DNA of 64,000 bases from Agelas oroides (lineage: Eukaryota; Porifera; Demospongiae; Agelasida; Agelasidae). Each line of letters opens with the position of its first letter. The first letter of the stretch is position 1. The notes beneath the pieces were generated by a model. It did not search any database. It worked only from the letters and a program-made list of their open reading frames with translations, and was not told where the DNA came from. Where the stretch lies: assembly GCA_949130485.1 (NCBI GenBank), contig OX422184.1:5312655-5376654 (forward strand). The letters run 5' to 3'. A program made the translations under genes and the position numbers. Positions 11,165 to 21,737 of this stretch are shown here, in pieces.

Positions 11165-12460
11165 TATGCATCTAGATTTGAGCAAGGCGTTTGATTCCAT
11201 TGACCGTGAACTTCTCCTAGCTGAGTAAGCTTGAGTCGTACGGAATCTGACAAAACAGCCTCCACTGGTTCCCAAACTATCTGACTGGAAGAAGACCGAG
11301 AGTGTTGGTCAATGGTACTGTGTCAACCTGGAGGCCAGTGGAAGGAGGTGTTCCGCAAGGATCTATCCTGGGTCCACTTCTTTTTGGCATCTTTGTGAAC
11401 GATCTGCCTGTGAAGATCAATCAATGCTCAGTCAGCCTCTATGCCGATGACACTGCACTATATCACTCCAGCAGGGACAGTGCCAAGCTGAAGGATACTC
11501 TGGAGTCAGCCCTTGACGGAGTTGCAAGTTGGGTTGACAACAATGGTGAACGTTAAAAAGACCCAAGTCATGTTTTTAGGCAGAAGGAGTAGAGTAGAAG
11601 AAAGGAAGTGGAACATGCCTTGCTGGTTCATCAAGGGGTGACCTTAACTGCTGAACCCAAGTTCAAGTTCCTTGGTGTTATAGTAGACAAGGACCTGAAT
11701 TGGAGCGAACAAGTCACCAGCATAAGGAGGAAATGCCTGGCCAGCCTGGCACAGCTAAGACGAATATTCCCAGCAGTCCCTGGTATTATTGTACAGTACG
11801 CTGGTCCTTCCCCACTTGGATTATTGCAGTTGTGTCTGGGGTACATGTGGAGTGAACTTGCAAATGAAACTAGAGAGATTCATAATTATGCAATGAGGTT
11901 AATAACTTCTGCAAAACCTAGGACACCTAGTGCACAACTCCGATCTGAGCTGTCTTGGATGTCCCTACAGGACCGGCGAGAAATATGCAAATTTTATCGA
12001 AAGTCCATCTATTAGCTGTCTACATGGGAGAGCTCCTGCATATCTATGCTCCAAGTTTAGTAGGAACTGGTACCGCAACCTCACAGTGGCAATGGCGCTC
12101 CTCCCGTTCCCCCCCCCGTACCTACAGCAACAAATCATCACTTATGAATGGACGTCCACAACACACGGTTGCACCAATTAAGCCCATGCTTGAACACTGA
12201 ATATAGGGAAACTAGGGGCGCTAATAATATCTATCTACAATGTCCTCACATGAACTTCTACAGAAAGTCTTTTGAATTCAATGGGGCTTACCTATAGAGC
12301 AAACTTCCCAGGGCTCTCAAGTCAATCCGGACTAAAGAAACATTTAGGCAGGCTCTTTGGGAGCATCTGCTTCAATCTGCATAAACTCTACCTATTGTTT
12401 TGTTTTATTGTTTTGTAACCCACCCTGTTTTGTCTTATGCCTTGGAATTTGTGTTCTGTA
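11165..12460 (+). pseudogene. Decayed non-LTR retrotransposon reverse transcriptase (B)
   Basis: Broken pieces of ORF2 in changing frames: DLSKAFDSIDRELLL (about 11170), GVPQGSILGPLLFGIF then YADDTALY (YADD box at 11440-11451), then FKFLGVIVDKDLNWSEQV (11658-11720) typical of the Jockey/CR1/L2 side of LINE elements, and a C-terminal LPRALKSIRTKETFRQALW near 12305. Several frameshifts and stops make it inactive. Both ends are truncated; it lies between two other LINE 3' fragments. Confidence 0.8.
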
Positions 12461-12474
12461 AACTATGTGCAGGA

Positions 12475-12910
12475 CCCTCAGGTAGACCAGCACAAGTACT
12501 GATGAGGCAGTTCCTGTTTCAAATTTGCCCTTCGAGTCTGTCTCAAGCCCTGGGATTCAAACTACCAGCTGAACTTCTTGCAGCTGCTGATCTCCCATCT
12601 CTCCAAAAGAGACGCACCCAACTCAGCCTTGTTGTCACCTTTACAAGACTGTGAATGGTCTGACTGACTTTCCTGCTGTTCCAATATTTCCATCAGAACA
12701 TTTCCATGAGACCAGGTCAACTGATAAACCAGTCTTTGTTGTTCCCAAGTCTAGAACTAGTTCTTTTTTTTTTCTTCTTACATTTTTGTGTATTGCTCCT
12801 TTTACTCTTTTCAAAGATCTGTATTACTTTACTTATAACTTTTCCTTTTTGGGTACACATTGTATTAGCTCTCAGCTATTTGTGTATCCCTTGCTTCTGT
12901 ATAAACTAAT
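12475..12910 (+). mobile_element. LINE 3'-end fragment (C)
   Basis: Coding-like remnant with PSLQKRRTQLSLV, then GLTDFPAVPIFPSEHF and KPVFVVPKSRTSS, matching the end of ORF2 in the same family as fragment A. It ends in T-rich sequence and contains no reverse-transcriptase core. Confidence 0.5.
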
Positions 12911-13024
12911 ATAGAAACAAAAATCTCTGATGGCACATTGGGTACCAGGCGTGTGACTGAGGGCCAGTCTAGGGCTTTCAGTATCATCTGTATATGTAGT
13001 ATTGTATAGAAGATTGTAAGGGCA

Positions 13025-13090
13025 GGTGGTTGTAGCTCAGTGGTAGAGCGCTGCTGGCTCAAGTCAGGGGCCGTGGGTTTGATAACATAA
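13025..13090 (+). repeat. tRNA-like head, probably SINE remnant
   Basis: GGTTGTAGCTCAGTGGTAGAGCG is an intact tRNA D-arm/A-box, followed by an anticodon-arm-like hairpin and a poor B-box (GGGTTTGATA). The T-stem and acceptor stem do not pair, so this is more likely a tRNA-derived SINE fragment than a working tRNA. Confidence 0.5.
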
Positions 13091-13537
13091 AATGTGCCTT
13101 ATTTCCAAAAGCGTGAGTTTTGGTACTAATATGAGCAGACCATGAGAAGAAGATTCATAACATGAATCCTCTTCTCATTGTTGTTAAGCAAAGCACTTGG
13201 ATACCATTTAGAATGAAGTCTTGAGAAAACTAGGTGGGAGCTATACACAAAATACCACCCTTTACTACTCTTCCATTATAAATGAACCCTTGAAATGAAC
13301 TGAGTTGGAGCTATATACACGCGAATCTTTATTTAGCTCTCCCTGAACATTGTATTCTGCACTGCGGTCTAGCCCCACCCTCCCTGTGCATTCCTGTGGG
13401 GTTTCTGTGACGACGCTCGCAGGATAAAGTGACAGCGAAAAGTAGCACCTTACCGAAGTGTAAAGTTATTGCACTTGCAGCTTCTCATTGTGAGACATCA
13501 CTGTGGGACGGAGCTACAAAACACTGAGCCCACGAGA

Positions 13538-16500
13538 ATGAAGGCAATTCTCGTGGTATGTGCTGTGCTGCTGGCGATGCTAAGCGTACGCATGCGATGC
13601 AGCGCTCAGTCACAATCCACTACGTTGACGGGCCAAGGTGGGTCGCAGAACGGGAAGCTTGGTTGCGGTGAGAAGCAGCTAGCATTGGAACTGCATAACT
13701 TCTTGCGCGCCTCTCAGTGGGCCGCCAATATGAGACAGTTGGTGAGTGCCTAGTGCCGTGAAATAATTAGCTACCTATATATACCTTATTACACGAGTTA
13801 GCGTGCAATATCGCGAGTTATTGCACGAGTGGGCGTGGTATTTTCACGAGCCGAAGGCGAGTGAAAATGCAGTCCACGAGTGCAATAACCGCGATATGCA
13901 CGCTAACGAGTGTAATAAAATGTTTATTATCCATTACTACAACAGCGTCGTGTCTCAACTCACACAAACAACCGAGTAACTCGCTGTTCGAACGCACCGG
14001 TTCTAATTAAAGCACACCGTAGTTGCTAGGATACCGCGTAGTTCCAGCCGTGCAATAACACCCGTGCAATAACTACCCGTGCAATATCGTGTGATATTGC
14101 ACGGCACGGGAATAGGAAAATACTGTTGTAGAAATATCAACTGGATAATAAAGTTATTTATGTCACATGACTGCATTTTTCTGTACTCACTGGTAACAGT
14201 TCTAATCTGACAAACTTACGTACTATACATCTTCAACATTCAATAAGCATGCAGTAAATATATTTTTTACAGTGTACAGATTTTCCGTGTAGATCTAAAT
14301 GGTTTTGTCTTGATAAAATGTGCGAGTGTGTTACGTCGACAGTATCCATGGTAACATAACGCGGCGTGCAGCTTCTCGTGCACAACCATAGATAGTAGAG
14401 TGCAATGCAGCAATATATGGTAATTTCCAGGAAGAAGCAGCCCATAGTTCCATTGACTCCATTACTAATTTGTGGAAATGCTCTTGAAAGGGTGAACTCC
14501 TTCAAATATCTGGGGGTTTGGATCACTAAAGACCTCACTTGGTCGAGGCATATACATGTGACTGAAATCTGCACTAAAGCCAGGAGAGTTGTCGGCCTGA
14601 TCTACAGACAATATTACCAGTATTCCACTCCTGAAACTTTAAATCAGCTGTATGTTTCTTTCGTGAGACCGCATCTCGAATATGCTGCCCCTGTATGGGA
14701 TCCCCATCTTCAAAAGGACATTGACAAATTGGAGAAGGTACAAAAGTTTGCACTACGAATGTGCACAAAGAACTGGATGGCTGGCTATGACGATCTACTT
14801 ACTTGTTGTAATATCCCCTCTCTGAAAACCAGGCACTTATATCTCAAATTAGTTTTTTTGTACCCCAGTCATGGGGTCTCACATCGTAACTTATCTGTAA
14901 ATATTAGACATGGTCACCCAGCACTCTTATGTAGGCCCTTTTCTAGAACACAAGCTTATAACATGTCCTTCTTCCCCCACTCAATTTCTGTCTGGAATAC
15001 TTTGCCTGTAGATATTGTCACTTCACCTACACTTTGTTCGTTTAAGTCTCGTCTGAAATATGTACTATGATATTGAGTGTATCACCTTTAAGTTAGTGTA
15101 TTCTTCTGGGTGCATTACTTATTAGCTATACACGCTACTCTTGTACCCTTGCTCTTTAAGCAAAATTTTTATATACCAAAAAAAAAAAAGTACTCTACTA
15201 TCTATGGTGCAACCAAGGGGAAACGAGGTGTTATTCGCACCTGATCATTTTCTTGTTAACTTGCTAAACGCTTTATGAGCTAGCCGCCATGCATTCTAGT
15301 GTGACTCCAGTGGTATTAGTGAAGTTATTTCTCGGGTATTAACAACCATAATGTGCAACCATGCATTCTAGTGCTATTTATAGCGACTCCGGTGGTAATT
15401 AGTGAAGTTATTTCTCGGGTATTAACAACCATAATGTGCAACCATGCATTCTAGTGCTATTTATAGCGACTCCAGTGATAATTAGTGAGTTATTTCTCGG
15501 GTCATAACGTTTTGTCTTCATGCCATCATAGATAGTATAGCCCCAGGAACCTAGTATAGTATAGCCCTCCTCTACTATCTATGGTGCCATATACCTAGGG
15601 AACTAGGGAAAAACTTCATCATCGTCGGGCAAGCCTGAGCGAGCAGCACAATGATTTATGTCAATGCACACAAACCACAAAACAGCAGCAGTGTTTGTGT
15701 CTGCTGTCAGTCAGGGTAGCTACTATGGCTACACATGCGTGCACTAAGCTTCGCACCCAAATCATGAGCTGAATCTCTGCCGTTTACGTATGAGCGCTAC
15801 TAGTTTGTGCATGGCCCTCACTTGAAGCGACCTCAGCCACCATGCATACTGTCTGTGAGTATCGATAGCTAGTCTGCCGCAAAGTTTGTCTGTCATGGTC
15901 CGTATTTGAGGTAGCTTACACAATAAACCAGACGCAAGTTGCCATGCGTGCTTCAACTCGAGTCGCCTTCGCTCCGGGCCTCTTTCACGCCGACGCTGCA
16001 CTCTGGCAGTAGCTCTTCACTGTCGCTCGAACTCGTACTCTCGACTGAGCTCCCGAAGCAGTGCACATGGACGTTCAATCTTCATAAAACATTTTAAACG
16101 CGCTCGTTCGAAACTTACAGTAAGTGGCCACCAACAAGCATATATACACTCGCGTGTGCGCGCAATGCGGTCTAGTTAGTGTGGGCTCAGTGAGGCTCGC
16201 CCCAATATGTCTACTGTCTATAGCTCTTTCTGCGGAAAGGAACTGAGACTATTAGCATTGCTGCATTTGTCTTTTTTTAATTTAGGAATGGGATGAAGGG
16301 CTGGCCGACAAAGCCCAAGAGCATGCAAGAGCCTGTGTCTTCAAAAGCAATGAAAATGTGACAAGAAGCAATGGAGATCGTACAGGAGAGAACATTCATT
16401 ATATCCAAGATCCTATGGCTTCAAAGACATCAAGACAGGCAATAACAGAAGCTGTCCGAACATGGTATTATGATCTGCTAAGCCAGAATCATGTACAGGT

Positions 16501-19500
16501 GAGCAGATTGTTAACCACGTGCTATATAACTCACACCAATACATAGGTATAGTAAAAGAAAATACTGGTAATTATGACTAGCTAACTAAAAAATACAAAA
16601 ATGAAAATTTCAATCACAAGCTTTAACTGTCTTATAATTCAGGTGTAATGGGGGTTTACCTATATATGTCACTTTTATCCCAGTCACCGTCAACTTACGC
16701 ATGCGTAAGTTGACGGTGACTGGGATAAAAGTGATATCACTGGACTGAACTTCAAGTGGACTGGACTGGACTCACAAAAACGTGCAGGAACAAAATTAAG
16801 CACACACAAATACCAACCACAATGGAACATAAAATTTCTGTGTGTCTGCATGTATATTCCTGTCCTGCTGTATCAATGGGAGTCTGATGATTGAAATGCT
16901 ACTTGTTATGTGTAACCGACAGATCTCTGTGCTCGCCTCATTCCCAAGCCCCGCCCAGCTTTTTATTGCTTGCATTACGTGTGGTGAACATCTGGAAAGG
17001 AGGCTATCTCTGTCCGTTGCCTCTAACATTTTCATTTGAGTTTTGTGTACAAGGTTGGTTATATAGATTGTGTGCATGACGAGGGACTTGCATGAATCCT
17101 CTCCCCATTGTACTCCACTCGCTCGGTCAAGGGTTCAGACTACGTGGGTCACCCTGAATAGACTAGCTAAAGTAAGTATTTACTCATGGCCAGTTACAGG
17201 ATGTAAGTACAGGGCGAGTGCAAGGGTTTAGATGACATCCCACAAGTCCAGTACCGGTGGTGAGATCTGTTGTTGTCAACTGCTGATGTTTTTACGTATG
17301 CTCAATTTTGTTTCTGGTGGTTTAGTAACTTATTTCTGATGTTTTTAGGGGTCCAATCCAGTCCACTTCAATCCTGTGAATAGTGACATCTAGTAGAAAA
17401 CAAAAATAAAAACAACAACAATTGATTACTCTGTATTTGTTGTAACTTCTGTAGTTGGTGTGGGCTGATACCTATCTAGTGGGCTGTGGAAGCTACCGCT
17501 GTCCTCGGCTAGCACTGCCAGGGGGCCAAAGAACCAGTGCAATATTTGTCGTCTGCAACTACGATCCCTCCTATATCCAAGATGTAGAGACCTACATGTC
17601 AGGGATATGCTCAGAATCATCATGTCCTTCCAGTTCAAGCCACTGTGTTGATTTCACAGGCAGATCTAATCTGATCGAGGTGTTTGATGATGACACAACA
17701 GGTGGTGGCCAGTTGTGTGGTAAGTTTGCTTATCTGATTTCAGAAGGAGGATTCTGGGTGCGTAGCGCTGGTTCAGAGAATATACTGGAGAGCTGAGATG
17801 CTCAGTCAAGTGGTAGTATCAGCCTCATTCCAAAATATAAAGGGGCACTATATGCATGTATGCAACATTAGCATGTTTCGGTTTCATCATTTGAATCCTT
17901 AGTGTATGGACATGGGCATAGTACTTATGAGTTTATACGAAATCCGTTGAGGGAGTTGATACAAATTTCCTTCAACACATTACGGAACTGGAATGCATAA
18001 GTAATGTGTATACATTGGTGGTACTTGATATGATGAGATTTTAATTGCTGTTCTTCTGTATCCACCATAATTGAAACATTGTAACCATAGTTACTGTTAG
18101 CTCTACATAAATAGGTGCATGCATCTGTGCATAAGTACATGTATTACCCATATGTGGACTACATGTGCACATGCAGCGTGCATGAGAACGTGACCTTGTT
18201 TGTATTTCGTAGTTATGTCTAAGCGATCTATGTTTGTAAACAACTGAAACATACACAGTGTATGTTTAATACTGTGTTCACAGATACTTTTGCATCAAGG
18301 TAGAGTAACACAATACTGATTTGCATGTTTGTACAGTGCATGATTGTGTATAATCCATCCCATAATCTATTGTACTACTACAGCTACTTCAAACATGCCA
18401 CCAACAGTCACATGTGAAGATACAAAACCCCCCTCAGTCACTAGAAGTAAGTCGATCGATTATCACAGGGAATATATAATCAGAGTATGAAATGATATTA
18501 CTTGGATTTTTAGACTTTCAATTTTACAGTGAAGTAATATTATCGTAAGCTCCTGAAAAGTGGGGAAGGGGTGTTTGCTCGAATATTCATGCAGTCTCGT
18601 GCATACGCCCTCAACCCCACCTGGTTCCTCGCGATGTTACATGTGAGGTAGACAATCACGATGACTGCCACAGCTTTCTAGAAGAACGGAAGCTTCGCTG
18701 AACATGTACTGTGGGAAATCAGCTGCATTTGTGTTGATACTAAGCCGAGAGGGAACTTACAGTACTAGTACTAATCATATGACTATATCAAAGTCCATAG
18801 TTACTAACAGCAAGAAAGAGAAATGGGGCAATTTTTGGGTTGTACCACTATTTAGACATCTTGGGATGTGGTTTACACTTGCATTGGAGGGTGGGGAGTA
18901 TATCAACTGAATTATTGTATTATCTGTTCTTTATATATGTACTTTTAGGAGTGTACCACAGTACTCCCCGGTATGGCAGCTATGCTGGGGGGACCAGAGT
19001 TACCATCAAAGGACAAGGTATGGTTGATTTTATAATTCAATAAAATAAGATTGGTTTCCGTGTCGTTACTGAATGCTGAATGATATGGTTTTAGAAAAAC
19101 GTTTCTGTGTACTCACTAGCAGCAGACAACACCTACATACCACAAGCAACTGTCTAACCACCACATACACATAATGAATAGCACTGAAGTGCTTAACCCT
19201 CGGCGCATAATATTAATGCAGAGTCACAGGACATAGCTAAGTAGGTGAAGGAAATTCATGCGGTATGATGGTACACTAGATAGCTAGCTGAGACTACACA
19301 AAGTCGTACAGGATAACAGTGTCCCAAGTTGTCCTACTAGCCCTTTACCTTCCCCCAACAAACCCCTCCCTAATGTAGTGAGCATGTGTAGTGAGTAGGG
19401 AATCTGTGGGATACTCCCTGGTAATCCTGGATATGTACCATGCCTTACATACATATTGTAGCAGTATTGACCATGCCTGTACATACATATTGTAGCAGTA

Positions 19501-20313
19501 TTGAGCATGCATGTACATACATATTGTAGCAGTATTGAGCATGCATGTACATACATATTGTAGCAGTATTGAGCATGCATGAACGACCTTAATTGCGCGT
19601 GGGCGTACCCGAGACTCAGAACAGGAAAAAGAGCGAAGGTAGCGGCCAACTTATTACATGTATCTAGTTATCGGGGGTTGAATATCATACACACCGAGCG
19701 TTGAACGTATAGTTGGTTGAACAACGCGCAAAACGTTGCCTTTCTGTTTTAGTCCTATTTTGATTACGTCATGCTTACGTAGAAAATACGATACATATTC
19801 GCGTTCCGGGGGAGCCTGGGAACGAGGCTACAACTAGCGCTCGCCGTGGCAAACGAATCGCAGCATAACTCTTGAACGAAACGTTCTTGGCGAAATCGCG
19901 AAATTTAAACACATCCTCGTTCGGTTTGAAGCCTATCTGCGTCCAAACTTCAGAGATTTAGCCGCCAGGTGAGCCAAGCTAGTTGTAACAGACAGACAGA
20001 CAGACAAACGAAGTACTGTAACCCTCGCTGCGCATGCGCGCCGAGGGTTAATTATATAGACCCTATTTATCCGCAGGTTTCAGTTCCAACCAGTTTGATG
20101 GGGGGAATGAGGTGACCTTTGTGAGCACTGATGGGAGATTCAGGATGCCCTGTGATGTCATTCCTTACTCTTCTTCCAGTGACACTATCATCTGTGACAC
20201 TAGGTGATTGTCATACAGTTTTACCACACGTTTATTTGGAACTCATTAGCTAAATGTACCTACACACATGCACGCATGCACGTACATGCACACACACACA
20301 CACTCACACATAT

Positions 20314-20408
<95 letters not shown>

Positions 20409-20476
20409 CACAGACACACACACCTATGCACAGACAGACACACACACACACACACACACACATACACACACACATA

Positions 20477-20508
<32 letters not shown>

Positions 20509-21704
20509 TGCACATACACACTCTCTGAGTTCACATACGGTATAGCTGGAAATATTGGCGATCTTTAAATTTGGCGGTTTGGCCCCAAACTGACAGTAAA
20601 AATATTGGCGGAATTTAAATTTGGCGGTGGCGTCTCAGGTCCGTTTATCAAGGAGTGTTGTCGTCTCTCACTTGAGGTACTTGAACAAAGCCATGAGTTC
20701 GCAAATTTACAAGGAATAAAACTGACAGCGTGCTAGCGCCGAGCTAGCTACATGTACAGGCAGGCAGAGGGGTGCTGGATGGGGCTAAGAGCGCTACTGC
20801 ATGCATTACATCATTACGTGTTGCGTACAAAATAATATTGGCGTATTTTGATTTGGCGGTTTCAACCCCGACCGCCAAACCGCCAAATTTAATTCCCTGT
20901 CAAATTTTCTGGCTATACAGTAATAACATTAACCAAAATCAGATAAGTCTGCACAACTTGTAGACAACAATTAGTGATCAACACCCAACTAATTAGCAAA
21001 CATATCATAGCCTATGACATCATGAAAAAAGGTCAGTCACATGTAGAACATGCAGGGAAGAGATCAACTCAAGAGAAGGATCTAGCAGCATCAATTGCCT
21101 TCCTGAGAGACAAGTTATAGAGGTATACTTCTGGCATTGCTACTATATATACTTTCATTTTGCTGATCTGTTAGAAAAACAATAGTTCAAGTACTCAATT
21201 GATTCTCAGAGATTGAAATTAAAGGTCAAATAGCTGTGACAGCCTACAGTCATTTAGCTACCAAGAGACCAGTGACTTAAAGCATGTGTAAGATCACATG
21301 TAGTGAGCCTACATGTTCCAAGCCCACATGCAGCATGTCTCAACTGTACTACCAGACTGAGCTGGTAGTGGCTCCACCCTCTCTGTAGCCATCCACAGGT
21401 CGGGAGTTTAAGGAAGCCAAAACCTGTGTTTGTGTGATGATCAGCCTAAGAACTCCCCTGATGACCAGCAAATAAAGCCGTAATAATTTTAAAAGGAATA
21501 GCAAAACTGTGTTAAATGCATACTTGCACAATACTCAAATAGCAAGGTACTACGTAGCTCAGCTTGATAGTAGCTACTCTGTATAGTATATCACACACAA
21601 ACAAGCACCTCCAAAGAAGAATAAAAGAGAAAAACCAATGATTTTGTTTTCACTGACTCAAAGTGCAATGGACACGTTCCCTGCCACCCTCTTTAACAGG
21701 AAGA

Positions 21705-21737
<33 letters not shown>

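Larger units (their letters stand above)
13538..17719 (+). other. CAP/SCP domain exons 1-3 of the giant gene
   Basis: Exon 1 gives LELHNFLRASQWAANM, exon 2 gives EWDEGLADKAQEHARAC, GENI and AVRTWYY, and exon 3 gives LVWADTYLVGCGSYRCP and VVCNYDPSYIQ. These are the canonical blocks of CAP (CRISP/antigen 5/PR-1) domains in order. Two of the four His/Glu cavity residues differ: the His after the CxF block is Ser (CVFKS), and the first His of HYTQ is Asn (NHVQ). The domain probably keeps its fold but not a metal site. Introns 1 and 2 are phase 0 and intron 3 is phase 1, continuing in frame into the TIG exons. Confidence 0.8.

Noticed and set aside
13025-13090. Functional tRNA gene
   Set aside because: The A-box is good, but the T-stem and acceptor stem do not pair and the B-box is poor; a SINE head fits better.
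13469-13537. Upstream in-frame ATG for the giant gene
   Set aside because: The extra 23 residues are polar and basic, while the second ATG opens a normal signal peptide; I chose the second.
19446-19581. CRISPR-like spaced repeats
   Set aside because: The 34-bp units are directly adjacent with no unique spacers; it is a minisatellite in a eukaryotic transposon.
20204-20568. Several overlapping open frames of Cys/Val or His/Thr repeats
   Set aside because: They are translations of the (CA)n microsatellite and carry no other composition.
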